Shown: positions 24,911 through 33,841, counted from the first letter of the stretch. The stretch is DNA of 64,000 nucleotides from Mycobacterium asiaticum DSM 44297 (GCF_000613245.1 NZ_HG964938.1:859682-923681), one strand, 5' to 3'. Notes: generated by a model from the letters alone, not told the origin. Translations and numbers: made by a program.

Positions 24911-25044
24911 TTACAACTTAGCTGAGCATAGTAAATTTTAGAGCGTGTTTGCCCAGCTCAAGGCCGTTTTTGGCAGCATTTCGATAATTAAGCGCTCAAT
25001 GTGATCTTGAATCGACGTCGAATATCACCGGGTGCCGGGGCATT
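24911..25044. repeat. Copy 2 of a diverged intergenic repeat
   Basis: TTACAACTTAGCT, CCCAGCTCAAGGC at offset 41, and CGTCGAATATCACC at offset 105, collinear without net gaps with the copy at 24622 (period 289 bases). It is unusually AT-rich at its start (TATATCATTACTTTTTTATTACAAC precedes and enters it). Not leader sequence of a flanking gene, since both neighbours end here. Confidence 0.6.
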
Positions 25045-25060
25045 ACCGCAGTTCAGGACC

Positions 25061-26203
25061 TCAGGCAGAGGTGATCTGGTCAGCGAGGGCGCGCAGCGCT
25101 TCCAGGTCTGAGACGTCGAACGGCAGCGACGGCACTCCGACTATCGGCACGTGTGGGTTGGCCCCGGTGAAGCGGGACAGCAACCGGATCTCCCGCTTGG
25201 CGGTCTGCGCGCGGTCGGCATGAATGTGCAGGACCGCCGCCGCCAGGGCCGCTGCTTCGGAGTCGGCTCCCTCGGTCTCGAGCTTCTCGGCCGCGTCGAT
25301 GGCCCGCTCGACGGGCAACGAGCACAAGGTCGGGTGGGTGCGGTTCAGCACCAGTCCCGCCAGCGGCATCCCCTCCTGGGACAGCCGGTCGACGAAGAAC
25401 GATGCCTCCCGCAACGCGTCGGGTTCGGCGGCCGAGACGACCACGAACTGGGTGCCACGCCGCTTCAGTAACGCATAGGTGCGGTCGGCCTTCTCCCGGA
25501 AGCCGCCGAACGTCGCGTCCAGTGACTGCACGAACGCAGCGGCGTCGCCCAGCATCTGGGAGCCGAGAATCGTCGACATCGCCTTCATGGCCAAACCCAT
25601 CGCTCCGGTCACCAGCCTGCCGATGCCCCGGCCGGGCGCCAACAACAACCGCCACAAGCGACTGTCCATAAAACTGCCCAGCCGCGTGGGCGCGTCCAGG
25701 AAATCCAGTGCGTTGCGCGACGGCGGGGTGTCGACCACGATCAGATCCCAACGGTCCTGCGCCAAGAGCTGCCCGAGTTTCTCCATGGCCATGTACTCTT
25801 GCGTGCCGGCCAGCGACGTGGCGACGGTCTGATAGAACTGGTTGTCCAGAATCGACTGTGCGCGAGCCGATCCCGAGTACTGCACCACCATCTCGTCGAA
25901 GGTGCGCCGCATGTCCAGCATCATCGCGTGCAGCTCGCCGGGAACCTCGGGCGCCAGCGGTACGCGCTGTGGCGTGTTACCAAGATCGTTGACGCCCAAC
26001 GCTTGTGCGAGTCGCTTGGCGGGGTCGATGGTCAAAACCACTACGGTGCGCCCATATTCGGCCGCGCGCAGCGCAATCGCCGCTGCGGTCGTGGTTTTGC
26101 CGACCCCGCCCGCGCCGCAGCAGACCACGACGCGGTTGCTGGTGTCGGCCAAGATGGCCGCCATGTCCAGTGGCGTCGGCTTGTGTGGCGGCGGCGTGGT
26201 CAT
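25061..26203 (-). CDS. ArsA/Get3-like ATPase, second subunit (Rv3680-like)
   Basis: 380 residues. The deviant Walker A CCGAGGVGKTTTAAA is at about 29-42, then VVVLTIDPAKRL (switch-type Asp) and LIVVDTPPSRNALDFLD. This is the ArsA/Get3 family of dimeric ATPases, here without the Cys of arsenite pumps. In Mtb Rv3679 and Rv3680 are interacting ATPases that protect against glycerol and nitric oxide toxicity (from memory). The start overlaps the stop of the partner gene by 4 bases, indicating coupled production. A long C-terminal helical region follows residue 250. Cytoplasmic. Confidence 0.92.
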   Translation of the reverse strand: MTTPPPHKPTPLDMAAILADTSNRVVVCCGAGGVGKTTTAAAIALRAAEYGRTVVVLTIDPAKRLAQALGVNDLGNTPQRVPLAPEVPGELHAMMLDMRRTFDEMVVQYSGSARAQSILDNQFYQTVATSLAGTQEYMAMEKLGQLLAQDRWDLIVVDTPPSRNALDFLDAPTRLGSFMDSRLWRLLLAPGRGIGRLVTGAMGLAMKAMSTILGSQMLGDAAAFVQSLDATFGGFREKADRTYALLKRRGTQFVVVSAAEPDALREASFFVDRLSQEGMPLAGLVLNRTHPTLCSLPVERAIDAAEKLETEGADSEAAALAAAVLHIHADRAQTAKREIRLLSRFTGANPHVPIVGVPSLPFDVSDLEALRALADQITSA

Positions 26204-27222
26204 CGAACCCCCTGCTGTGCAAGTACTTCCGAGAGCTCGTACAGACTTCCCAAGTCGACGCCGTCGGAAATGGTGGGTAACTCGAGCCGCGGAACCTGCA
26301 GTGCATCGAGTTGTTGAGCCGTCTCCGAACGGGCCGAGATCCGGGTGGCGTGCTGGATGGTCTCGGTGAGCAGTCCGGCGAAATCCGCCTCGTCCAGTTC
26401 GACCCCGGCCATCGCCAAACCAGAGCGCACCGAGTCCGCATCGACCACACCCTCCGCGGCCTTGGTGAGATCACCGGGCTCGAGGTACGCCGGGATATTG
26501 CGATTGACGATCACGCTGCCGATCGGCAGTTCCATCTCGGCCAATTCCTCGATGGCTTCCATCGTTTCCTGAACCGGCAACGCTTCCAGCAGCGTGACGA
26601 GGTGGATGGCGGTCTGATCGGAATGCAGTAGCTTGACCACGCCCTCGGCCTGGGAGTGGACCGGTCCGCCCTTGGCCAGATCCGAGACCGCCTTGGTGAC
26701 GTCCAGGAAGCGGGCGATGCGGCCGGTCGGGGGAGCGTCGACCACGATTGCGTCGTAAAGCGGTATCCGGTTCTTGTCAACCCGGATCACGGTCTCTTTG
26801 ATCTTGCCGGTGAGCAGCACGTCGCGTAGGCCGGGAGCGATCGTGGTGGCGAATTCGATCGCGCCGATGCGCCGCATTGCCCGGCCCGCGATGCCGAGGT
26901 TGTAGAACATGTCGAGGTATTCCAGGAATGCGGCCTCGATGTCGATCGCCAGGGCGTTGACCTGGCCGCCGCGTTCGGCCGTCGCGATCTTTACTTCCTG
27001 GTAGGGCAGTGGCGGGACATCGAAGAGCTGCGCAATCCCTTGCCGCCCTTCAACTTCGACCAGCAGGACCTTTCGTCCGCCGGCGGCCAGGGTCAACGCC
27101 AGGGCCGCGGCGATGGTCGACTTTCCGGTACCGCCTTTTCCGGTGACGAAGTGCAGGCGGGCCTTGGACAGGCGCGTTGGCCACCCGACGGAACTACCGC
27201 CGCTAGAAGTGTTTGCCACCAT
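26200..27222 (-). CDS. ArsA/Get3-like ATPase, first subunit (Rv3679-like)
   Basis: 340 residues. The deviant Walker A FVTGKGGTGKSTIAAALAL sits near residue 26-43, LLVEVEGRQGIAQLF follows, and IVVDAPPTGRIARFLDV is the second nucleotide motif. It differs in the second motif (APP versus TPP) from its partner and lacks membrane segments. The gene is first in the two-gene unit, divergent from the small DUF4177 gene with only 40 bases between starts. Together the two likely form a heterodimer, as found for the Mtb proteins. Confidence 0.92.
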   Translation of the reverse strand: MVANTSSGGSSVGWPTRLSKARLHFVTGKGGTGKSTIAAALALTLAAGGRKVLLVEVEGRQGIAQLFDVPPLPYQEVKIATAERGGQVNALAIDIEAAFLEYLDMFYNLGIAGRAMRRIGAIEFATTIAPGLRDVLLTGKIKETVIRVDKNRIPLYDAIVVDAPPTGRIARFLDVTKAVSDLAKGGPVHSQAEGVVKLLHSDQTAIHLVTLLEALPVQETMEAIEELAEMELPIGSVIVNRNIPAYLEPGDLTKAAEGVVDADSVRSGLAMAGVELDEADFAGLLTETIQHATRISARSETAQQLDALQVPRLELPTISDGVDLGSLYELSEVLAQQGVR

Positions 27223-27262
27223 CGCATGCTAGCCGTTGCGGTTTGGCCGATAAGCTCGCGGC

Positions 27263-27424
27263 ATGACCCAACCCACCACATGGGAGTACGCGACGGTTCC
27301 GCTGCTGACCCACGCCACCAAGCAGATCCTCGACCAATGGGGCGCCGACGGCTGGGAGCTGGTCTCGGTGTTGCCCGGGCCCACCGGTGAGCAGCACGTG
27401 GCGTACCTGAAACGCCCCAAGTAA
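27263..27424 (+). CDS. DUF4177 small protein (Rv3678A-like)
   Basis: 53 residues, MTQPTTWEYATVPLLTHATK then QILDQWGADGWELVSVLPGP. The WEYATVPL...LDQWGADGWELVSV pattern is the DUF4177 signature; such proteins fold as small beta-alpha units. It corresponds to Mtb Rv3678A by position and sequence. It lies 9 bases before the RidA-like gene and is probably co-transcribed with it and the metallo-beta-lactamase gene. Function unknown. Confidence 0.88.
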   Translation: MTQPTTWEYATVPLLTHATKQILDQWGADGWELVSVLPGPTGEQHVAYLKRPK

Positions 27425-27433
27425 GGCCGCGGG

Positions 27434-27889
27434 ATGAGCGCGAAAGCTCGCCTGCAGCAGCTTGGCATCGCACTGCCGGAGGTGGCGGCGCCGCTGGCCG
27501 CCTACGTGCCGGCGGTGCGCACCGGCAACCTCGTCTACACCGCCGGGCAGCTGCCGTTTGAGGCCGGCAAACTGACGCACACCGGAAAGGTCGGCGGTGA
27601 GGTCACCCCGGAACAAGGCAAAGCGCTGGCGCGAATCTGCGCGCTCAACGCGTTGGCCGCGGTGGATTCGCTGGTGGGGCTCGACTCGGTGACCCAAGTG
27701 GTGAAGGTCGTGGGGTTCGTCGCCTCGGCCCCCGGCTTCCACGGGCAACCGGGCGTCGTCAACGGTGCATCCAACTTGCTCGCTGAGGTGTTCGGCGAGC
27801 GCGGCGCGCACGCACGCTCGGCCGTCGGGGTCGGCGAGCTCCCGCTGGACGCGCCGGTGGAGGTCGAGCTGATCGTCGAGGTCGGTTAG
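27434..27889 (+). CDS. RidA/YjgF-family protein (Rv3678c-like)
   Basis: 151 residues. RidA-type fold features: AAYVPAVRTGNLVYTAGQLPF at the N-terminus, NALAAVDSLVGLDSVTQVVKV in the middle and GAHARSAVGVGELPLDAPVEVEL with the Arg that in active RidA binds the imine carboxylate. The family hydrolyses reactive enamines/imines or is a chaperone. It belongs to the subgroup with GxxxxR(S/T)AVG seen in Mtb Rv3678c. ATG start; 5 bases separate it from the next gene. Confidence 0.9.
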   Translation: MSAKARLQQLGIALPEVAAPLAAYVPAVRTGNLVYTAGQLPFEAGKLTHTGKVGGEVTPEQGKALARICALNALAAVDSLVGLDSVTQVVKVVGFVASAPGFHGQPGVVNGASNLLAEVFGERGAHARSAVGVGELPLDAPVEVELIVEVG

Positions 27890-27894
27890 CGGCT

Positions 27895-28686
27895 GTGGCC
27901 GAGGCAGTCGAGACCCTGACGCATCCCGCCTACGGTCAGCTGCGGCCGGTCACCGACACGGCATCGGTCCTACTGGCCGACAATCCCGGGTTGATGACGC
28001 TGGAAGGCACCAACACCTGGGTGTTGCGCGGCCCGCGCAGTGACGAGCTGGTGATCGTGGACCCCGGGCCGGACGACGACGAGCACATCGCACGGGTGGC
28101 GGCGCTGGGCCGCATCACCTTGGTGTTGATCAGTCACCGGCACCCGGATCACACCGATGGCATCGACAAGCTGGTCGAACTGACCGGGGCCACCGTCCGG
28201 TCCGCCGGCAGCGGGTTTCTGCGCGGCTTCGGTGGCCATCTCATCGACGGCGAGGTCATCGACGCCGCCGGCCTGAAGATCAAGGTGATGGCCACCCCCG
28301 GCCACACCGCCGACTCGCTGAGCTTCGTGCTCGACGACGCGGTACTGACCGCCGACACGGTGCTCGGGCGCGGCACCACCGTCATGGACAAGGAAGACGG
28401 CAAACTCACCGACTATATGGAGTCACTGCAGCGGCTCCGCGGGCTCGGCCGCAGGACGGTGTTGCCCGGCCACGGTCCCGACCTCGGCGATTTGGAAACT
28501 GTGGCGCAGGGATACCTCGTCCACCGGCAGGAGCGGCTGGAGCAGGTGCGCGCCGCGCTGCGTGAACTCGGTGAGGACGCCGGTGCCCGGCAGATCGTCG
28601 AGCACGTATACACCGACGTCGACGAGAAACTTTGGGACGCAGCCGAGTGGTCGGTGCAGGTGCAACTCGATTATCTGCGCGCCTAG
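27895..28686 (+). CDS. Metallo-beta-lactamase-fold hydrolase (Rv3677c-like)
   Basis: 263 residues from GTG at 27895. Zinc motif HRHPDH (SHRHPDHTDG) is followed by GHTADS and GHGPDLGD, completing the dinuclear site. The LEGTNTWVLR start and C-terminal winged-helix-like region with a WSVQVQLDYLRA end match the LACTB2-like/endoribonuclease group. Physiological substrate is not known; LACTB2 cleaves RNA. In Mtb crp follows this gene directly; here an 8.4-kb block intervenes. Its stop overlaps the convergent GreA-like gene by 4 bases. Confidence 0.9.
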   Translation: MAEAVETLTHPAYGQLRPVTDTASVLLADNPGLMTLEGTNTWVLRGPRSDELVIVDPGPDDDEHIARVAALGRITLVLISHRHPDHTDGIDKLVELTGATVRSAGSGFLRGFGGHLIDGEVIDAAGLKIKVMATPGHTADSLSFVLDDAVLTADTVLGRGTTVMDKEDGKLTDYMESLQRLRGLGRRTVLPGHGPDLGDLETVAQGYLVHRQERLEQVRAALRELGEDAGARQIVEHVYTDVDEKLWDAAEWSVQVQLDYLRA

Positions 28687-28952
28687 CGGCCTCCCACGTC
28701 GACATCGATGAGCGTCACCGGGATCGGCTCGCTGCCGGAAAGCACCACCTGGCGCTGGTCTCCCGGACGCGCCCCTACGATGGCCCGCCCGATCGGTGAA
28801 CGCAGCGGGTAGAGCTTCCTGTCGGTGTCGCAGGCGCCGTAACCGCCGAGCATGAAAGTCTCGGTGCGTCCGCTGCGGTCATAGCGAACGGTAAGCACCG
28901 TGCCCGGTTCGGCGACCTCGGTCTGCGCTGGAACACGTTGTGCGGCAGTCAT
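28683..28952 (-). CDS. GreA/GreB C-terminal-domain protein without coiled coil
   Basis: 89 residues from ATG at 28952 (a GTG two codons upstream is possible; GGGAGG precedes both). It contains only the FKBP-like C-terminal domain of GreA/GreB: VLTVRYDRSGRTETFMLGGY, then LRSPIGRAIVGARPGDQRQV, the SP[IL]G signature of the family. The acidic coiled coil that stimulates RNA cleavage is absent, so it may bind RNA polymerase differently, like Rnk or TraR-type regulators. Not present at this place in Mtb. Divergent from the Mrp operon. Confidence 0.75.
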   Translation of the reverse strand: MTAAQRVPAQTEVAEPGTVLTVRYDRSGRTETFMLGGYGACDTDRKLYPLRSPIGRAIVGARPGDQRQVVLSGSEPIPVTLIDVDVGGR

Positions 28953-29257
28953 TTCCACGATACCTCCCGGTATTGACGACTAATTCGGTCGTTGATTTCA
29001 TTGTCCGCCAACGGGAGTGCGCGCGATTGCGCTGACGTGACAACGGGGCGACGGTCGATTGTCGTGCTTGGACAACTCCCGCAACACCGATAGCGTCGTG
29101 GCCACCCGCGGAGCTGCATTCGGCCGACCTGGATCGGTTGCCGGCCATCGCGACGGGTCGGCCTCCGACCCGGCCGAACACCCCACCAGCTAAACGCCCG
29201 GCGGTACCACCGCATACGTTGGATCGTGCGGACACCGCACCCCAACGAGGAGTCTTC
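28953..29257. other. Divergent region between GreA-like gene and Mrp operon
   Basis: 305 bases without a credible gene. It contains a possible promoter for the Mrp operon at 29068-29096 and a short inverted pair ACGAC-n7-GTCGT near 28976. No riboswitch fold was recognised. Confidence 0.4.
29068..29096 (+). promoter_or_regulatory. Candidate promoter of the Mrp operon
   Basis: TTGGAC (29068-29073), 17 bases, TAGCGT (29091-29096), matching the mycobacterial TTGnnn/TAnnnT pattern. A start about 7 bases later would leave a leader of roughly 155 bases before the mrpA GTG. Confidence 0.35.
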
Positions 29258-31561
29258 GTGGCCAAATCCCCCGACGCCGGCGCCCCCGGCGAGCCGAGCC
29301 GACGGCTGCCCGCGGACTGGCTGGGCTGGTCGTCGGCCGCGTTTGCGCTGGTCGGCTTCGGGGTGTGTTGGGCGGGCTGGCGCAGCGGGGGCGGCAGCGC
29401 AAGCCTGCCCTGGGTGCCGAGCCTGGACATGCACCTGCATTTCACCTACGACGGGCTAGCCGCCCTGTACTCGATGCTGGCGTGTGGCATCGGCGCGCTG
29501 GTCTTCGCGTACGGCACCGGTTACCTATCACTGCACCTGGCGCATCAGCACAGGCCGGCGCGGCAACGGTGGCGGTTCTGGCCGTGGATGGTGCTGTTCG
29601 CGGTGTCGATGGTGGGGCTGGCGACGGCGCAGGACCTGGTTCTGCTGTTCGTCTTTTTCGACGTCACGGCAATTTGCTCGTATTTCCTGATCGCCTTCGA
29701 CAAGGACGAGGCGCCCGCGCGCCGGGCGGCGCTGATGGCGTTGCTGATCACGGTGGCCAGCGCGGTCGCGCTGCTGATCGGGGCCCTGTTGCTGTATGCG
29801 CGCTACCACACGTTCTCGCTGCCGGTGCTGATCGAGCGGGTCGAATCGGGCCCCACGACGACGGCCGCGGCGGCATTGATCGCGGTGGCAGCGCTGGCCA
29901 AGAGCGCGCAGGTGCCGTTGCACTTCTGGTTGCCGAAGGCGATGGCGGCGCCAACCCCGGTCTCGGCCTACCTGCACTCGGCGGCCATGGTCGCCGCGGG
30001 CGTGCTGGTCCTCGGCCGGGTACATCCGCTGCTGATGCACAGTCGGCCCGTCCTGACCGCAGTGCTGGTCATCGGAGCGGCTTCGGTCGTTGTCGGCGGC
30101 ATCAGCGCGCTGGGTCAGGACGTGCTGAAACAGGTGCTCGCCTACTCCACGATCTCCCAATACGGCTACGTGGTGATGCTTTACGGCATCGGTGGACGCC
30201 TGGCGGCGGGTGCCGCAGCGTTTTACGTCCTGGCCCACGGGGTGGCAAAAAGCGCGCTGTTCATGACGGCGGGTGTGGCCACCATGGCGACCGGTGAGGA
30301 CCGCCTATCCCGCCTCGGTGGCCTGGGCCGGCGCCGACCGGCGCTGGCGGTGGCCGCCGCACTTGCCGCGGCCAACCTTGCCGGATTGCCGCTGACGGTC
30401 GGATTCTTCAAGGACGAGCTCTACTTCGAAGCGGCGGCCGGTGCCGGGCGGCTGCTCACCGTAGGTGCGGTGCTGGCCGCCGCCCTGACCCTGGCGTACA
30501 TCGGACGCTTCTGGGTGTTGCTGTTCCTCGGGCCAACGCGCACCGAGCCGCATCGGATCCCCCGCGTCTTGACCTGGCCCGTGATGGTGCTGGCCGGGAT
30601 CGGCGTCGCAGGCGGTCTGGTGCCCCAACTGTTCAGCCGGCTCGCCGCCGACGCGGGCAGCGTCACCAACGCCTCGCGAGTGAGTCTGACGCCCGGCTAT
30701 CACTTCGACGCGCGCGTCGGCAACCTGATGGCGTTGTGCGCGTGGACGCTGGGGGTGGTGCTGCTGGCGCTGCCGCGGGTGCGGGACGGCCTGTCCCGGG
30801 CATGGACGCGGGTGGGCGGCCGGTTCGGGCCGTTGCGGATCTATACGAGAAGTCTGCGGGCTCTGTCCCGCCTGTCGGCGGCGATCCACGACCGGGAGGT
30901 GCGTGACCTGCGTAGCAGTGTCGCCGCGGTGCTGGTCCCGGCCGGGCTGCTGACCGGGGTGGTGTTCGTCCTCACGCCGATCCGGGGGGCGTATTCCATC
31001 GGCTCGATCGGTGACGTGGATTGGCTGATCCTGCCGCTGCTGGGCCTGGTGATCATCGCGACGCTGGCCGTCGCCCGGGCCTCGGCCCGGGTGGGCATGG
31101 TGCTGGCGCTGTCGGTGGTCGGCTTCGGTCTGGCCGCGGTGTACGCCCTGTTCGGCGCGCCGGACATCGCGCTGGTGGCCGTGGTGGTCGAGACGATGAT
31201 CACCTTGGTCTTCATCGGCGCGCTGGCGCGGCTGCCCCGGCCCGGAGCGGCCGGAGAGCTCGAAGTCCGCGCGGGCGGCCCCGAGCCGGGTGCGCCGCGG
31301 CGCCATCAGCGCAACCTGGCCGCCGGCGGCCTGGCGGGGCTGGCGGCGTTCGTCTCGGTGTGGGGGTTCCTGTCGGCCCCGAGCGCGGCGCCGAGCGTGT
31401 CCGAGGAATACCTGCGCCGCACGCCCAGCGCGCACGGCCTAGATGCGGTGACGGTGATCATCACCGACTTCCGCGGACTGGACACCCTCGCCGAAATCAC
31501 TGTGCTGCTGGTCGCGGTCGTCGGCGTGGCCGCACTGCTACGGAAGGGCAAGCTGTGGTGA
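29258..31561 (+). CDS. mrpA: Mrp antiporter subunit A
   Basis: 767 residues from GTG at 29258, which has GAGGAG 5 bases before it. A large polytopic membrane protein of the NuoL/MrpA type. The conserved core includes AKSAQVPLHFWLPKAMAAPT and PVSAYLHSAAMVAAG (Lys and Glu/His of the proton path), and LNLKQ-like QDVLKQVLAYSTISQYGY. The C-terminal extension with GAPDIALVAVVVETMITLVF is the MrpA-specific (MbhD-like) part, and the last segment GLDTLAEITVLLVAVVGVAA matches the MbhE-like end. Forms the proton/cation channel core with MrpD. First of seven overlapped genes. Confidence 0.94.
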   Translation: MAKSPDAGAPGEPSRRLPADWLGWSSAAFALVGFGVCWAGWRSGGGSASLPWVPSLDMHLHFTYDGLAALYSMLACGIGALVFAYGTGYLSLHLAHQHRPARQRWRFWPWMVLFAVSMVGLATAQDLVLLFVFFDVTAICSYFLIAFDKDEAPARRAALMALLITVASAVALLIGALLLYARYHTFSLPVLIERVESGPTTTAAAALIAVAALAKSAQVPLHFWLPKAMAAPTPVSAYLHSAAMVAAGVLVLGRVHPLLMHSRPVLTAVLVIGAASVVVGGISALGQDVLKQVLAYSTISQYGYVVMLYGIGGRLAAGAAAFYVLAHGVAKSALFMTAGVATMATGEDRLSRLGGLGRRRPALAVAAALAAANLAGLPLTVGFFKDELYFEAAAGAGRLLTVGAVLAAALTLAYIGRFWVLLFLGPTRTEPHRIPRVLTWPVMVLAGIGVAGGLVPQLFSRLAADAGSVTNASRVSLTPGYHFDARVGNLMALCAWTLGVVLLALPRVRDGLSRAWTRVGGRFGPLRIYTRSLRALSRLSAAIHDREVRDLRSSVAAVLVPAGLLTGVVFVLTPIRGAYSIGSIGDVDWLILPLLGLVIIATLAVARASARVGMVLALSVVGFGLAAVYALFGAPDIALVAVVVETMITLVFIGALARLPRPGAAGELEVRAGGPEPGAPRRHQRNLAAGGLAGLAAFVSVWGFLSAPSAAPSVSEEYLRRTPSAHGLDAVTVIITDFRGLDTLAEITVLLVAVVGVAALLRKGKLW

Positions 31562-32052
31562 CGCGTCGCGACCTGGTGTTGCGGGTCGTCTCCCAGGTGT
31601 TGTTGGGCCCCAGCCTGATGGTGGCGGCGGCGCTTATCGTCAAGGGCTACCGGGACACCGGGGACGGCTTCGGGGCGGGCGTGGTCGTTGCTCTGGCCAT
31701 CGCGCTGCGCTACATCGGCCTTGGGGCCCGGACCGCTGAGCGGACCCTGCCGATTCTGAGGTATTCGCCGTGGCTGGCGGTCGGCGGCTTGCTGCTGTCG
31801 TTGGTGGTCGGGTTCTTCCCACTGCTGTGGAACGAGCCGTTGTTCAGCCACCGCCCGGCGGCCGGCCAACCGGTCGCGCACTTCGGCTCGCTGGAGCTGT
31901 TCACCCCGCTATTGTTCGACATCGGGATTTTTCTGCTGGTCATCGGTGTGCTGACCATGCTGCTGCATCAGCTCGCCGATCCGGACCCCGACCCCGAGCG
32001 AGAAATCGAGGAGCTGGACGTCGACCGCACCGAGAATGGGGAGGCGCGGTGA
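31558..32052 (+). CDS. mrpB: Mrp antiporter subunit B
   Basis: 164 residues from GTG at 31558, overlapping the mrpA stop. The MnhB domain is recognisable: GPSLMVAAALIVKGYRDTGD then GFGAGVVVALAIALRYIGLG and DIGIFLLVIGVLTMLLHQL. Four membrane segments are visible. The C-terminus is acidic (DPDPDPEREIEELDVDR). It is a structural subunit of the Mrp complex in the inner membrane, needed for antiport. Confidence 0.92.
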   Translation: MTRRDLVLRVVSQVLLGPSLMVAAALIVKGYRDTGDGFGAGVVVALAIALRYIGLGARTAERTLPILRYSPWLAVGGLLLSLVVGFFPLLWNEPLFSHRPAAGQPVAHFGSLELFTPLLFDIGIFLLVIGVLTMLLHQLADPDPDPEREIEELDVDRTENGEAR

Positions 32053-32435
32053 ACCTCGCCTTCGCGGTCACTGCGGCCGTTTTATTCGGCGCCGGTGCCT
32101 ATTTGCTGTTGCAGCACGATTTGATCCGCATCGTGGTCGGTGTCGCACTGATCTCCCAGTGCGCCGTCGTTGCCCTCATCGGGGCCAGCATGACGCGGGG
32201 GAAAGCGCCGATCGGTCCGGGAACCGGCGGTCCCGTCAGCGACCCGGTGCCCCAGGCGCTGGTCCTGACCGCCCTGGTCATCGGCCTGGCCACGCTGGCG
32301 CTGTTGCTTGCCCTGGTGCATCGCGTGGTTGTGGTGTTCGGCACCGTGCGACGCAGTGAGTTGGCCGCGCAGGAGGCCCAGCACGAGGAAAGCCTCGAAC
32401 ACGACGAACAGCTGGACCGAAACGAGATCACGTGA
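32049..32435 (+). CDS. mrpC: Mrp antiporter subunit C (NuoK-like)
   Basis: 128 residues from GTG at 32049. Three membrane segments in NuoK order, with FGAGAYLLLQHDLIRIVVGV, and VPQALVLTALVIGLATLALL, the typical DP-QALVLTAIVI segment of MrpC. The C-terminal tail is long and acidic (EAQHEESLEHDEQLDRNE). It overlaps both neighbours by 4 bases. Forms part of the complex I-like membrane arm. Confidence 0.93.
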   Translation: MNLAFAVTAAVLFGAGAYLLLQHDLIRIVVGVALISQCAVVALIGASMTRGKAPIGPGTGGPVSDPVPQALVLTALVIGLATLALLLALVHRVVVVFGTVRRSELAAQEAQHEESLEHDEQLDRNEIT

Positions 32436-33841
32436 TGGCCTTGTCGCTGGCGCTGCTGGTGCCCTGGGCTGCCGGCGCGCTGCTGATTGCCCTCGACGGC
32501 CGGCGGCGAGGAGTCGCGTGGCTGGGCGTGGCGGCGTTGACGGCAACGCTGGCGGTGGTCCTGACTCTCGTCTTCCAGGTGGTGCGCCATGGCCCGCAGC
32601 AGGTGGTGACCGGTGGCTGGCCGGCCGGGATCGGCATCGTGCTTCGCGCCGATGCCCTAGGTGGCGTTTTCGCGCTGGTATCGCTGGTGGTGCTGATCGC
32701 GGCCCTGGCCAACGAGGCCGTGCGGGGCGCGCACACCCGTACCTTCCCCGGCCTGGTGGTGCTGCTCGCCGCGGGATTGAACGGGCTGTTCCTGACCGGT
32801 GACGTGTTCAATTTCTACGTCTTCTTCGAGATTGCGATGACGGCTTCCTATGCGCTGACCACCTACGGTCAACGGCCCCGACAGCTGCGGGCGGCGCTGA
32901 TTTTCGCCTCGGTCAACCTGCTGGGCTCGTTCGTCTTCTTATTGTCCGTGGCGGGCACCTACCGCATCACCGGCGCACTTGCGATGGCCGATGTCGCAGA
33001 GCGGATCAACGCAGTCGGCGCCAACGCCGCGATGCTGGTCGCGGTCGGATTCTTTGTCGCTTTCAGCGTCAAACTAGGCCTGTTTCCCTTCCACTTCTGG
33101 CTTCCCACGGTCTACGCCGGAACCCGTCCCGCCGTCGCCGCCATCCTCAGCGGGGCGGTGGCCAACATCGGCAGTTACGGCTTGCTGAGGTTCGGCGCCG
33201 GCCTGTTCTCCGACGAATTGCGTTTTGCCGCCACCGCTTTAGTGCTGCTGGGGGTGGCATCGATCCTGTACGGCGGCGTGCTCGCCGTGTCGCGCGGTGA
33301 CGACGCGGAGACGCTGGCGTACTCGGCCATCGGACAGGTCGGCTATGTGCTGGTTGCGCTGAGTGTCGGCGGGCCGATCGGGCTGTCCGCGGCAGTGGTT
33401 TACAGCGTGGTCAATGCGCTGAACAAAGGATTGCTGTTCCTGGCCGCGGGGCTGCGTGGACCCCTGGTGGCCGCGGCCTTCGTGATCGGGGCGTTCAGCG
33501 TGGCGGGCGTGCCGCCGGCCGCAGGTTTCATCGCCAAGCTCGAGCTGTTCCGCGCCGCCATCGCCGTCCACAACCCCGCGTTGCTGGTGGTGCTCGTGGT
33601 GGGCAGCGTGTTATCGCTGATCTACATGTTCCAGATCTATCAGCGCAAGTTTTGGGTCTCCGATGTCCGGGCCAGTGGTGACCGAGCCGACGGCGACGGC
33701 GTTGCCGGAGTCAGTCCGCTGCCGCCGCGGCTGTTCGTCGGCGCGCTGGCGGTGCTGGTCTTGTCGATCGGGGTGTGGGCCGAGCCGTTGTTGGTGCTCA
33801 GCCAGGACGCCGCCAATGTGCTCACCGGGAGGTTGGGATGA
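32432..33841 (+). CDS. mrpD: Mrp antiporter subunit D
   Basis: 469 residues; NuoM/NuoN-like antiporter subunit. GTG at 32432 (an ATG is the next codon). Motifs: NVFNFYVFFEIA-type FNFYVFFEIAMTASYAL with the key Glu, SVKLGLFPFHFWLPTVYAGT with Lys and His of the proton path, SYAIGQVGYVL-like YSAIGQVGYVLVALSVGG, and NALNKGLLFLAAG. About 14 membrane segments. With MrpA it forms the transport core. Overlapped by mrpC and mrpE. Confidence 0.94.
   Translation: MMALSLALLVPWAAGALLIALDGRRRGVAWLGVAALTATLAVVLTLVFQVVRHGPQQVVTGGWPAGIGIVLRADALGGVFALVSLVVLIAALANEAVRGAHTRTFPGLVVLLAAGLNGLFLTGDVFNFYVFFEIAMTASYALTTYGQRPRQLRAALIFASVNLLGSFVFLLSVAGTYRITGALAMADVAERINAVGANAAMLVAVGFFVAFSVKLGLFPFHFWLPTVYAGTRPAVAAILSGAVANIGSYGLLRFGAGLFSDELRFAATALVLLGVASILYGGVLAVSRGDDAETLAYSAIGQVGYVLVALSVGGPIGLSAAVVYSVVNALNKGLLFLAAGLRGPLVAAAFVIGAFSVAGVPPAAGFIAKLELFRAAIAVHNPALLVVLVVGSVLSLIYMFQIYQRKFWVSDVRASGDRADGDGVAGVSPLPPRLFVGALAVLVLSIGVWAEPLLVLSQDAANVLTGRLG

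Noticed and set aside
30305..31435. 376-residue minus-strand frame opposite mrpA
   Set aside because: Composition (Arg, Gln, His) is that of a complementary-strand shadow of a GC-rich membrane protein gene.
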